Assembly: GCA_963576565.1 (NCBI GenBank)
Contig: OY755039.1
Coordinates: 83,540,955-83,604,954, forward strand
Source: Aspidapion aeneum
Taxonomy: Eukaryota; Arthropoda; Insecta; Coleoptera; Brentidae
Reading direction: 5' to 3'
DNA: 64,000 nt
In this document: positions 25,393 through 35,192 of the stretch, piece after piece
How the letters are laid out: each line of letters opens with the position of its first letter
Numbering within the stretch: position 1 is the first letter of the stretch
Notes under the pieces: generated by a model
What the model was told of the DNA's origin: nothing
The model's input: only the letters and a program-made list of their open reading frames with translations
The model's database searches: none
Made by a program: the position numbers and the translations under genes

Positions 25393-25724
25393 TCGGACGG
25401 TTTTATGACTGTCGAACGACCTGATGGAACACTGCTAAAAAAACTTATAAAAAATCCAAAAAAGTTCTAGTTATAAATTGAAGATGGTGGCACATTAAAG
25501 TTCTTTTTTTCATTACACGACCATGCGAAAATAATTCGATCGCACTAACTTGCTTTTTGAAAAGGAAAATTTTATCCAAAAGTTTAAACTTAAAGTGGGC
25601 GAAAAGTTGTCCCGTATTTAACTTCAAATCCTTTCGTTTAAGGATAAAGAATATCTCAGTAAATAAATTGATTAAATGGTGGGTGTGCTTTCGGGCTGTT
25701 CGGCCGTCGTCGTTGGAAATTCAT

Positions 25725-25764
25725 TCTCGACGTTTCGGCATCTCGAGTGGATGGCATCTTCAGG
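25725..25764 (-). ncRNA. Hammerhead-like motif, disrupted by hAT insertion
   Basis: On the minus strand: CUGAAGA (complement of 25757-25763), a U, a GCCAUC/GAUGCC stem with one mismatch, then GAAAC and GUC (C17 at 25729). Stem I pairs GAGA (25725-25728) with UCUC, which now lies beyond the hAT insert at 26323-26326. The insert therefore separates stem I from its partner. Stem III would be only one or two base pairs, as in minimal hammerheads of Penelope-like elements. Confidence 0.5.
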
Positions 25765-26315
25765 CAGTGTTGCCACCCTCGACCCTGAGGTCTTCGGTAG
25801 AATGCTTCGAGAAAAATCGGTAGATTTCGGTAGATTTTTTAATCATCTTAGCAAGCAGTGCTGGAGAACTATCGAAAGTTTGGATAGATTTAGTAGGTAA
25901 ATTGTATATCTACGATTTGTTTTTACAGACAAAGTACCAAAATTAAGAATTAAATAAAAAAATTAGGTACAGATTAGGTAGATAATATTAGAAAAAAAAC
26001 CTCAGGTATAATAGCTTGATCTTTAATGCCGCTTGCGGTAGCCGGCTGATTATATCGCAAAATCCAAGAGATGGCGCCATAAATACACTTTTAAAAACAA
26101 TGCCTTGAAATAAAATTTTTATTCTACAAATAATCTTACATAAAAAGAATATTTTATTTATGGTGTTTTTTTTTAATCGCGATTACGAGGCGTATCAAAA
26201 AAAAACAAGTTTATATCGAAGAAAAAAATCTGTAGAAAACTATGGTAATTCGGTATGTAAAGTAAAAGGCTAAATCGGTAGATCTACCGAAAAATCGGTA
26301 GAGGTGGCAACGCTG
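25765..26315. mobile_element. hAT-type MITE, 551 bp, 8-bp target duplication
   Basis: The ends are CAGTGTTGCCACC and GGTGGCAACGCTG. The flanks carry the identical 8-mer TCTTCAGG at 25757-25764 and 26316-26323. An 8-bp TSD and CAG-type ends define hAT elements. There is no ORF for a transposase. The interior has repeated atcggtaga motifs near both ends, possible transposase-binding subterminal repeats. Confidence 0.9.
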
Positions 26316-26419
26316 TCTTCAGGAGATGTTGACTGTTTGTCGGCTTCTCGAAGACTGGTGAAGACCGAGCCGAACGGAACCGAACTACCAGTCCTTGGGA
26401 AGCCGACAAGCAGTCAACA

Positions 26420-26462
26420 TCTCCTGTAGATGCCATCCACTCGAGATGGCGAAACGTCGAGA
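26420..26462 (+). ncRNA. Hammerhead-like motif with mutated core
   Basis: It reads UCUC, then CUGUAGA, U, GCCAUC-loop-GAUGGC, GAAAC, GUC and GAGA. Stem I and stem II pair perfectly and the cleavage triplet is GUC. The fourth core position, A6, is U, which should inactivate it. It is the mirror partner of the motif at 25725. Confidence 0.5.
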
Positions 26463-26519
26463 ATGAATTTCCAACGACGACGGCCGAACAGCCCGAAAGC
26501 ACACCCATCATTGGACGCG

Positions 26520-27495
26520 CAAGCCTTTCACAATTTGTAATTTGATTAAATCTTTTTGTTTGAAAGTTGTAGAAAATGGTTAGGTATAAATAAAATTTCG
26601 CACTTGCATTTTCTATATTTATTTAAAAGACGTTTCGGGTAGTGGTGAGTGTTTTTTTTAGACTGCTAAATTTGTCTTCAAAAAATAAAATTTGAAATCA
26701 AGCAAAATTATATATGTCATCAGTGTTTTTCAAGCTTTAAATTTAGTACTTAACAAAAAGCCCCAATTGCTATTTGCTGTTTTTAGTCGTAGTAACTTTT
26801 AATTTTAAACAACTTTTCTTATTAACCTGTTCTGGTATATCTTAAAACAAAGGTATTTTAATCGTAACACTTTTTATCAAATCATCCTACTAAACCACCC
26901 AGTATATTAATTGATTTGTCTCATTTTCGTAACATGTTAGTTTAGGACAAAGCAGCAGCGATTCCCAGAAAATCAGAATCTAAATCGAATTTTTTTTTCA
27001 TTCTCGTTTATAGCTTACCCGAACTCTGTCCGTGGAGACACTGTAGGCCAGTTTTGTCGATGTAATGTTCCATCCATCTGGATTCAATATCCGAGTGTCG
27101 TAAAGTTAAAGCATTTTTCATTATTCACAAACATTCATACACCTAGCCAGGATTTGAACCCGGAGTGTGCGGCGTGTGAGGGCAATACACAAAACTACGC
27201 TACAAACTACAACAAACAAAAACCGCCAAATCAATTTTTTAATGAAATGTGGTGAAATAAACTGCACACCCACATTATGGCCAAATCCGAATCTTTCTTT
27301 TAACAATAAAAGGTAAAAATCGAGGAAACTTTCCTGAAAACTTTCGAAATTTATTTTTTCTTGTCAAAGATTAATAGAAATGGATTGCGCCTCATGCATT
27401 TGCTGGTTACACAGTTTTATCCCCAGCTTCCACGAGCTTTCCCTGAGTTTTATACCGACATGCCTCGGGTGATATATATTTATCGGCTTTCAGCT
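26520..27495. other. No confident feature
   Basis: Non-coding. Around 26625-26690 the minus strand has UGAAGA and, later, CCCGAAACGUC, which recalls a hammerhead frame but lacks a convincing stem II. Confidence 0.4.
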
Positions 27496-27500
27496 TTTAG

Positions 27501-27876
27501 TCCAAAACCAGATAAATTTTTTCGAAATGTAACGAATGGAAATTTTCTCCCATATATTTTGTCGTTTTTGCTCGTGTTCGTGGTTTGCTTACAGACTAAA
27601 TTAGACTTTGACCCTCTTCTTCTTTTTCTTTTTGCTCAAATTTTTTTATATGTTTTTCTTCTCTTTCGGTACCTTGCTTGAATAAATAAATAAATAAATA
27701 TAATATTTATTTATGCATATAGCTTTTTCAAAATATAATTGGAGCAACAAATTTTTAAAATAATGCATACAGCAAGAGTTAAAAGACATTAGACCGGAAT
27801 ATAAAATAATTAAATAAAAAAAAGTCTAGTCAGCTATTAGATAAAAGTACATATGGAGCTTTCCATGCCAACCCGG
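27501..27876 (+). repeat. ~376-bp direct repeat, copy 1
   Basis: It matches 28765-29141 almost base for base, from ccagataaattttttcgaaa to ccatgccaacccggc, including an aaataaataaataaat stretch. Copy 2 has a few substitutions and small gaps. The copies flank about 890 bp, but lack the TG...CA ends of LTRs. Confidence 0.88.
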
Positions 27877-28064
27877 CCGCGTATTTACGTTTCCGTACTC
27901 ATTTCACGTCGGCGCGGTTTTGAAATAGACACGGAAATATTACAATATATTTGGGTTCAAATACGTGTTGATTTTAAGAGTTTTGATCTCGAGATGAGCA
28001 CGGATCTGTAAGAGAACATCGCTCATTAAACTATTACAAAAGCGTATTCAACTGTCAGGTTAAA

Positions 28065-28565
28065 ACGCTAACATAACGAAAGCTAATCAATCAAATCTAA
28101 CTGAACCGGACCAAAGCAAACTGAACCAATAATTAAAATAAAATAAAAACTTTCCTGACTTCCTACCCGGGATTGAATCCGAAGCGAATTGAACCAAACC
28201 GAACCGAACCGAACCAAAGCAAATTGAACCAACAATTAAAAAAAAACTTTCCTGACTTCTTTCCCGGGATCCTAGAGGATGTGAATCCGAACTGAACCAA
28301 ACTGAACCAAAGCAAACTGAACCAACAATTAAAAAAAACTTTCCTGACTTCTTTCCCGGGATCCTAGAAGTTGTGAATAGTGTTGTAGTTTAGTTTGGTT
28401 AGGTTAGGTTTGGTTCGGTTTAGTTAGGATCGGTTCGGTTCGGATTCACATCCTCTAGGATCCCGGGTAGGAACTCAGGAAAGTTTTTTTTTTTAATTAT
28501 TGGTTCAGTTTGGTTTGGTTCGGTTCGGTTAGATTTGATTGATTAGCTTTCGTTAGGTTAGGTTT
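28065..28565. mobile_element. Palindromic element rich in (AACCG) with ~100-bp subrepeats
   Basis: The ends mirror each other: ataacgaaagctaatcaatc on the left and gattgattagctttcgttag on the right. Inside, three direct units and one inverted unit carry actttcctgacttctttccc, gggatcctaga and runs of gaaccgaacc. A further fragment of the family lies at 41518-41575. No ORF. Confidence 0.72.
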
Positions 28566-28764
28566 TTGAAACTTTCTATTTTCATGTGGTTAGAAATCAA
28601 GTGAAAATCATTTAAAACATTAAAATTTATTAATAACAGAACAACATCTGTCGTCGTAGTGTAAGACAATGAACACTGAACTTTGCAGGTATAGTTAATG
28701 GAAGAGTGTTCTTCAAACTTCAAAGAATTTCAAAATCTTGAGTAATATTAGTACAAATACTTTT

Positions 28765-29141
28765 AAAAACCAGATAAATTTTTTCGAAATGTAACGAATG
28801 GAAATTTTCTCCCATATATTTTGTCGTTTTTGTTCGTGTTCGTAGTTTGCTTACATATCAAATTAAATTTTAGCCCTTTTCTTTTTCTTTTTGCTCAAAT
28901 TTTTTTATATGTTTTTCTTCTCTTTCGGTACCTTGCTTGAATAAATAAATAAATAAATATAATATTTATTTATGTATATAGCTTTTTCAAAATATTATTA
29001 GAGCAACACATTTTTAAAATAATGCATACAGCAAGAATTAAAAGACATTAGACCGGAATATAAATAAATAAATAAAAAAAAGTCTAGTCAGCTATTAGAT
29101 AAAAGTACATATGGAGCTTTCCATGCCAACCCGGCTACCTT
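28765..29141 (+). repeat. ~376-bp direct repeat, copy 2
   Basis: Partner of 27501-27876. It ends at ccatgccaacccggc and is followed directly by the large palindrome. Confidence 0.88.
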
Positions 29142-29708
29142 TTGCACTTAACTATTTTGATTTTAATAAAAATTTATTTTTTGGTTCCTCTATAGATACC
29201 AATTACACAAAGATAAAAAATTTGAAAAAATGTTGCGACTTCTTAAATATACAGGGTGTTTTATCTTCTTAATTGGGCAAAACATATCTATGGTTTATCA
29301 TTTTTCCTAAATAAATACAAACTCTGCAAAAAATTTTTTACTACAAGAACAAGGGGTAAAAAAAAATATTGAAAATGACAAATAATCGCAGCAGTGACCT
29401 TAGTACAAGACAATAAATTTAAAAAATCGCCATTTTGAAAATGTGACCCCTTCGATTTTTTATATTTTTTTAGAAAAAGGTGATCTAATACTTATTTTAT
29501 TGACAAAATTTTAGAGTGTGCCGCGAAGTATAAATGCCAAAAAGAAAAAATTCTTGTGTAAGTGCGCGGAGGCCTTGACCGTACTTATCTGTGGTTTATG
29601 ATTTTTTCTGAAAAAATACGAACTTTGCAAAAAAAATTACTACTGTTTACAAATAAAAACAAGAGGCTTTAAGAAAAAATATTGAAAATAACAACTAATA
29701 GCATCAGT

Positions 29709-30162
29709 CAGTGGCGCACCCAGGAATGTGTCTTGGGCGGGGCCCGAGGGAGGCCTCTTGGGGGCCGACAGCTAAAAAGGGCGCCTCTCAAAAATCGTGC
29801 GACCAAAAAAAAAAAACAAAAAAAGGTCATCATATGTGGGGGGCCCGACAGCTAAACGGGCGCCCGTCACAATAAAAAGGGCGTCCCTCAAAAATCTTGC
29901 GACCAAAAAAAAAAGGTCATCATGTGTGAGGGGTCCAACAGCTAACAAGGGCGCCCCTCAAAAATCGTGCGACAAAAAAAAGAAAAAGGTCATCATGTCT
30001 TTAGCGGGGACGCGACGAACTACGCCGCTCCTTGGGGGGGGGGGCGAAGCCTTAAATTTTAAGCTATTGTTTGTGTTTTATCATGAAATATGTAGAAAAT
30101 ATGTAAAAAATCTAAGGCTTGGGGGGGGGCCCGGGCCCCGGCCACCCCCTGGATGTGCCCAT
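29709..30162. mobile_element. hAT-like insertion with 8-bp target duplication and ~80-bp internal repeats
   Basis: The TSD gcatcagt lies at 29701-29708 and 30163-30170. Ends CAGTGGCGCACCCAGG and CCTGGATGTGCCCAT are imperfect inverted repeats. The interior repeats a ~80-bp unit with cctcaaaaatcgtgcgacc and aaaggtcatcat three to four times. A shortened relic of the same right end sits in the other palindrome arm at about 31115-31190. Confidence 0.78.
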
Positions 30163-30607
30163 GCATCAGTGACCTTAATACATGGCAATAAATTCGATTC
30201 TTAATATTTTTTTGAAAAAAGATGCTCCAATATTTTGTATATTGCTTTTAAACATTTTAAAGTGGGCCGAGAAGTATAAATGTCAAAAACAAAACTTCTT
30301 GTGTAAGTGCGCGGAGGCCTTAGCCGTACTTATATGTATATGGGCAAGCGAGCAGTCTCATTGAGGCGCCCGAGGTGTGAATCAATATACATTTTATTAG
30401 AAAAAGTTGTTTTGCTTTAAGGAAAAGACCTTTTTTTGCATTATGACACCAAAACCCTAACATATGACATCAGCGGCGTCACATTGAATGGCCAAGACCG
30501 GCCTTGGCCTTCCACTGTTTAAAACATTATCAGCTACCAACATTGTGGCACATTTTTCTAATTAGACTACCTATTCCCACACTGTTATGAAACTCGACGC
30601 CACTATA

Positions 30608-30674
30608 CAGGGTGTCCCAAGTTTCTTTTTTACTGACCACTCGGAAGTGAAGGTCGAGACTTCCCAACACCCTG
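30608..30674. mobile_element. 67-bp TA-flanked inverted-repeat insert at the palindrome centre
   Basis: It runs from CAGGGTGTCCCAAGTTTC at 30608 to the partial inverse ending ACACCCTG at 30674. TA lies on both sides and mirrored cgccactata/tatagtggcg beyond. It sits at the exact symmetry point of the 2.27-kb palindrome. Confidence 0.65.
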
Positions 30675-31624
30675 TATAGTGGCGTCCAGTGTCATAGCAG
30701 TACAGGACTAGGTATTCTAATCAGAAAAATGTGCCACAATGTTGGTAGCCGATAAAGTTTTAAACAGTGGAAGACCAAGGCCCATCTTGGCTATTCAATG
30801 TGACGCCGCTGATGTCATATGCAAGGAGCGGGGGGTGTCAGAATGAAAAAAAGAGATTTTTTCCTTAAAGCAAAACACATTTTTTTAATAAAATGTATAC
30901 TGATTCACACCGCGGGCGCCTCAATGAGACTGCTCGCTTGCCCATATACATATAAGTACGGCTAAGGCCTCCGCGCACTTACATAAGAAGTTTTGTTTTT
31001 GACATTTATACTTCTCGGCCCACTCTAAAATGTTTAAAGGCAATATACAAAATATTGGAGCATCTTTTTTCAAAAAAATATTAGGAATCGAATTTATTGC
31101 CATGTATTAAGGTCACTGATGCATGGGCACATCCAGGGGGGGGCCGGGGCCCGGGCCCCCCCCCAAGCCTTAGATTTTTTACATATTTTCTACACAAGAA
31201 TTTTTCTTTTTGACATTTATAATTCTCAGTCCACTCTAAAAACTTTTAGAGGCAATAGACAAAATACTGGAGCATCTTTTTTCAAAAAAATATTAAAAAT
31301 CGAAGAGGTCAACCTTTTCAAAATTGCGATTTTTTAAATATATTGTCTTGTACTAAGGTCACTGATGCGATTATTTCTCATTTTTAATATCTTTTCTTAA
31401 AGCCTCTTGCTCTTATTTCTAAACAGTAGTAATATTTTTTTTTTGGAAAGTTTGTATTTTTTCAGAAAAAATCATAAACCACATATATATTTTGGCCAAT
31501 TAAGAAGATAAATCACCCTGTAGATTTAAGGAATCGCAACATTTTTTCAAATTTTTTATCTTGGTGTAATCGGTATCTATAGAGGAACCAAAAAATACAT
31601 TTTTATTAAAATCAAAATTGTTTA

Positions 31625-32440
31625 AAGCCCCATATGTCACAATAGAACATATCAATTTTGTTAAAAACATATTTGGCACTAAGCCACTTAGTGTAGTGAG
31701 CAACTTTAAAAGCAAAACTACATAAAAATTCATATAAAATAACTAATTTTAATTATTCACATAAAAAAACTATATATTTTTTTAATATTGCTATTTTCTA
31801 TCCCATTATATTTATAACATTTCTATCACTTAAGTTTATTTTTGTTTTTTTGATTGATTGATTGAAACATGCTTTATTGTCCAACAAAATCGTTTTTGAC
31901 AAAGCTAAATCTTTTATCTAATAGGGCAAAGTTCTAGAAATTTACTAGTAGTTACACATAGAAACAGGACAAACTAATCATGGTAAATACAATATTTCTT
32001 GATAAACAAAAGGAAGGCAAAAAAACAAATAAAAAACCTGCATACCTAGTATACCTAGTATAAAATAGTTAAAAAATTTAAAATAGGTTGCAAGAATGTA
32101 AAGATTAAAATGCTAAAATTAATATTGCATAGTCTCACACAAACATAATGGTTTTTTAAAACTACAGGTAAAAAATTTAAGTTACAAAAAAATCAAACAA
32201 AAAAAGTGCAAAAAGTCTATAAAAACAATAAAAAAAAACATAATAAAAAAACAAAATACAATAAAAAGCAGTCCTGAATAAAAGTAAAATATTTATAGTC
32301 AAGCATTAAAATTAATTTACCTATTAAACGCCTCTATATGTAAAAAATCTAAACTATAATTATTTTCTTACTTGATTTCCACACTTGGCTATTAGGGCTG
32401 TAAATTGACTATTAGGACCAGAGCTAAATTGAACATAAAC
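31625..32440. other. AT-rich sequence with a possible LINE 3' tail
   Basis: Near 31850-31900 the minus strand reads ggacaataaagcatgtttca followed by (atca)n. A polyadenylation signal before a short tandem tail resembles a non-LTR element 3' end. No coding part accompanies it. Confidence 0.35.
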
Positions 32441-32570
32441 AAGTTTAAAATTCAAACAAGTTTCATGGCTAATCGGGCAAAAAGGAGTTTTTTGTTTCTC
32501 TCATATTTTTCCGTGGGTAGCCCGAAAGCTTAACCTCACGGGGGTCCAAGATCTAATGGACACCTAATAA

Positions 32571-32616
32571 GTGTTGACAGTTAACTGTTTCGTCCTTATG
32601 GGACTCCTCAGAACAC
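32571..32616 (-). ncRNA. Hammerhead ribozyme (type I), copy 1
   Basis: Minus strand 5' to 3': stem I GUGUU; core CUGAGGA; stem II GUCC-CAUAA-GGAC; GAAA; stem III CAG-UUAA-CUG; U16.1; C17 (at 32576); stem I AACAC. All invariant positions (C3, U4, G5, A6, G8, A9, G12, A13, A14, A15.1 paired with U16.1, and a GUC triplet) are present, and all three stems pair without mismatch. Predicted cleavage lies between 32576 and 32575. Beyond an internal loop, ACC and GGU extend stem I, leaving room for loop-loop contacts. Confidence 0.9.
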
Positions 32617-33082
32617 TGCTGGTCAATGTGACAAATCTTGCGAAGTTAATTAGACGGTTTTGTCTCTAATTAAATGTAAATAATAAAAGAACTATAGCAA
32701 GAAGCGCCATCTACCGAGATACGAGAGAAACAAAAAACACAAGCAGGCGAAACACTGCTATACAATATCGATCAATGAAAAGATCGAATGCAAATAAAAG
32801 AAAACAACTATAGTCCGTGACCTACGACAGCTCTTTGTCTTTTCAGGCCGGATCAACGCATTTTGCATTTTTACCCGTCATCAAGACAGTGAGCGTCAAT
32901 CAACGGAATTTTTAAGCCAAATAATACTAACAAACGTGAAATTTCGTACCCGTGAATTTAAAAGCAAACAAGTTTCATGGCTAATCGGGCAAAAAGGAGT
33001 TTTTTGTTTCTCTCATATTTGTCCGTGGGTAGCCCGAAAGCTTAACCTCACGGGGGTCCAAGATCTAATGGACACCTAATAA

Positions 33083-33128
33083 GTGTTGACAGTTAACTGT
33101 TTCGTCCTTATGGGACTCCTCAGAACAC
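33083..33128 (-). ncRNA. Hammerhead ribozyme (type I), copy 2
   Basis: Identical to copy 1 through the core and all three stems; C17 lies at 33088. Self-cleavage at both copies would release a 512-nt monomer RNA. Confidence 0.9.
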
Positions 33129-33595
33129 TGCTGGTCAATGTGACAAATCTTGCGAAGTTAATTAGACGGTTTTGTCTCTAATTAAATGTAAATAATAAAA
33201 GAACTATAGCAAGAAGCGCCATCTACCGAGATACGAGAGAAACAAAAAACACAAGCAGGCGAAACACTGCTATACAATATCGATCAATGAAAAGATCGAA
33301 TGCAAATAAAAGAAAAAAACTATAGTCCGTGACCTACGACAGCTCTTTGTCTTTTCAGGCCGGATCAACGCATTTTGCATTTTTACCCGTCATCAAGACA
33401 GTGAGCGTCAATCAACGGAATTTTTAAGCCAAATAATACTAACAAACGTGAAATTTCGTACCCGTGAATTTAAAAATCAAACAAGTTTCATGGCTAATCG
33501 GGCATAAAGGAGTTTTTTGTTTTTCTCATATTTTTCCGTGGGTAGCCCGAAAGCTTAACCTCACGGGGGTCCAAGATCTAATGGACACCTAATAA

Positions 33596-33641
33596 GTGTT
33601 GACATTTAACTGTTTCGTCCTTATGGGACTCCTCAGAACAC
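33596..33641 (-). ncRNA. Hammerhead ribozyme, copy 3, stem III weakened
   Basis: The core and stems I and II match copies 1 and 2. One substitution changes stem III from CAG-UUAA-CUG to CAG-UUAA-AUG, losing the loop-closing pair of a three-pair stem. It is likely slower or inactive as a monomer. Confidence 0.8.
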
Positions 33642-34056
33642 TGCTGGTCAATGTGACAAATCTTGCGAAGTTAATTAGACGGTTTTGTCTCTAATTAAAT
33701 GTAAATAATAAAAGAACTATAGCAAGAAGCGCCATCTACCGAGATACGAGAGAAACAAAAAACACAAGCAGGCGAAACACTGCTATACAATATCGATCAA
33801 TGAAAAGATCGAATGCAAATAAAACAAAACAACTATAGTCCGTGACCTACGACAGCTCTTTGTCTTTTCAGGCCGGATCAACGCATTTTGCATTTTTACG
33901 CGTCATCAGGACAGTGAGCGTCAATCAACGGAATTTTTAAGCCAAATAATACTAACAAACGTGAAATTTCGTACCCGTGAATTTAAAAATCAAACAAGTT
34001 TCATGGCTAATCGGGCAAAAAGGAGTTTTTTGTTTCTCTCATATTTTTCCGTGGTT

Positions 34057-34497
34057 GTTTAGTTGTAATAGTAAAGTTTAACAAAACATTCCTAAATTAG
34101 TAAGAACCTTTCATTTTGGAATGTGTATTGGGGAACTTGGCTATACTTTTATCTCAATTCTTTTTATGGAATATCAGTTTGGCGTACTTGTCTTTTTTTA
34201 CATGGAATGTTTTTGTTGTGATAAAACTTTGTTGCAAACCTTTATTAATCTAAAATCTTAGTTTGCAGTGTTAATTATAAGCTCGATTGTAAAAAGAAAA
34301 AGTTTTTATTACAAGACCACAACTTCAATAAAATAAGAAACTTTTACGGAAAATATAATCTTATATTAACCGAGATGTAAAGATTCTTTCAAAACATAAT
34401 TATATCGCTAATCTACCTCAAAAACTTTCTTTTTACTTGTTAAATAAAATTCTGAGCAGAATAAAAAGAAATAGGCACGTGGCAAAATAACAGGGTA
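34057..34497. other. No recognisable feature
   Basis: AT-rich non-coding sequence between the ribozyme array and a MITE. Confidence 0.5.
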
Positions 34498-35192
34498 GGG
34501 GACAATTCGCCGCGAGATTTTTTATTTTATGATGTTACCATTGGCAATTGTTTAAACAGTTTTTTTAGCTTGATTTCATATAATATATTTGTTTATTTGT
34601 TTGATCATAACTTTCTTGAAACTTTCCCAACTAGGTTTTGGGGCTAGTATACAATTCAACAATTTTTTCTATTAGAAAAATAAATAAAATGGCGGATTTT
34701 CCCATTTGTGAACCGATTTGCATCAAACTCGGAACTTTGAGATCTTTCAGGTCGCTGATTATTATTTTTAACTTAATTTTAAAAAATCAAAATGACGGTT
34801 CCACAATAGCGCACTTTCTTATTTATAAACCGATTTGCCTCAAACTTGAAGCATTAAGTTACTTAAGCGCCGCGATGTTTCAAGTTTGAGGAAAATCGAT
34901 TCATAAATAGGAAAATCCGCCATTTTATTTATTTTTATAATAAAAAAAATGTTGAATTGTATTACACTAACCACCAAATAACTAGTTGGAAATGTTTGAA
35001 AAAGTTATGATCAAACAAATAAACAAATATATTATGTGAAGTCAAGCTAAGTTGTTTAAACAATTGCCAATGGTAACATTATAAAACAAAAAGTCTCGCG
35101 GCGAATTGTCCCCGCGGCAAATCGGCCGGCGGCGAATTGTCCCGCGGCGAATCGGCTGCGGCGAATCGGCCGCGGCGAATTGTTCCATCCCC
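34498..35192. mobile_element. MITE with ~240-bp inverted arms and GC-rich terminal repeats
   Basis: It starts ggggacaattcgccgcgaga and mirrors itself over about 240 bp: gccattggcaattgtttaaac on the left against gtttaaacaattgccaatgg on the right, and aaaatggcggattttccca against its inverse. The right end (35098-35185) has multiplied the terminal motif into five or six copies of gcggcgaattgtcc or gcggcgaatcgg. The centre has two ~100-bp repeats similar to those at 48478-48880. Confidence 0.8.

Larger units (their letters stand above)
25677..26512. mobile_element. Penelope-type inverted-repeat element with hammerhead-like ends, split by a hAT MITE
   Basis: Inverted arms of about 90 bases (gtgctttcgggctgttcggc onwards) lie at 25683-25764 and 26424-26507. 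The middle (26324-26430) is itself a hairpin, from tgttgactgtttgtcggctt to its complement. Each arm contains a hammerhead-like motif reading outwards. Terminal repeats with hammerhead motifs are a known trait of Penelope-like elements, so I infer a non-autonomous derivative. Short ORFs starting MxGVLSGCSAVVVGNSF are translations of the arms. Confidence 0.6.
29252..31520. mobile_element. Large palindromic TIR element with TA target duplication
   Basis: It begins CAGGGTGTTTTATCTTC at 29252 and ends with the inverse, closing CACCCTG at 31520. TA flanks both sides (29250-29251 and 31521-31522). The two halves mirror each other over about 1 kb, sharing blocks such as gtgcgcggaggcctt and gggcaagcgagcagtctcat. 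The left arm also contains a direct duplication (29388-29640 resembles 30167-30345) and a hAT insert. No transposase is visible. TA target and CAG ends suggest the mariner superfamily. Confidence 0.8.
29146..31620. repeat. Outer palindrome enclosing a TA-flanked element
   Basis: About 105 bp on the left (ttttgattttaataaaaatt up to ttaaata) is the inverse of about 105 bp on the right (31521-31620). Without the insert at 29252-31520, these arms would form a ~210-bp palindrome centred on TA. The minus-strand ORF at 31500-31733 spans the right arm, and I cannot assign it. Confidence 0.82.
32445..34056 (-). repeat. 513-bp tandem repeat with hammerhead ribozyme (retrozyme-like), 3.1 copies
   Basis: The block tttcatggctaatcgggc begins at 32461, 32973, 33486 and 33999, giving a 512-513 bp period. 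Three full copies are nearly identical, and the fourth stops at about 34056 after ttttccgtgg. Each full copy carries a minus-strand hammerhead. It also holds a ttaattagac...gtctctaattaa hairpin. There is no ORF. The combination of non-coding tandem units each with a type I hammerhead matches the animal retrozymes described as sources of small circular RNAs. I infer that class; mobility is not shown. Confidence 0.9.

Noticed and set aside
28380..28570. Possible insect telomere repeat (ttaggttagg)
   Set aside because: Only two adjacent TTAGG units occur, within a palindromic element dominated by ggttcgg; not a telomeric array.
27501..29141. The 376-bp direct repeats as LTRs of a small retrotransposon
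   Set aside because: No TG...CA ends, no primer site or polypurine tract, and the interior is a palindromic DNA-type element.
32445..34056. CRISPR-like array
   Set aside because: Whole 513-bp units repeat without unique spacers, and the context is eukaryotic.
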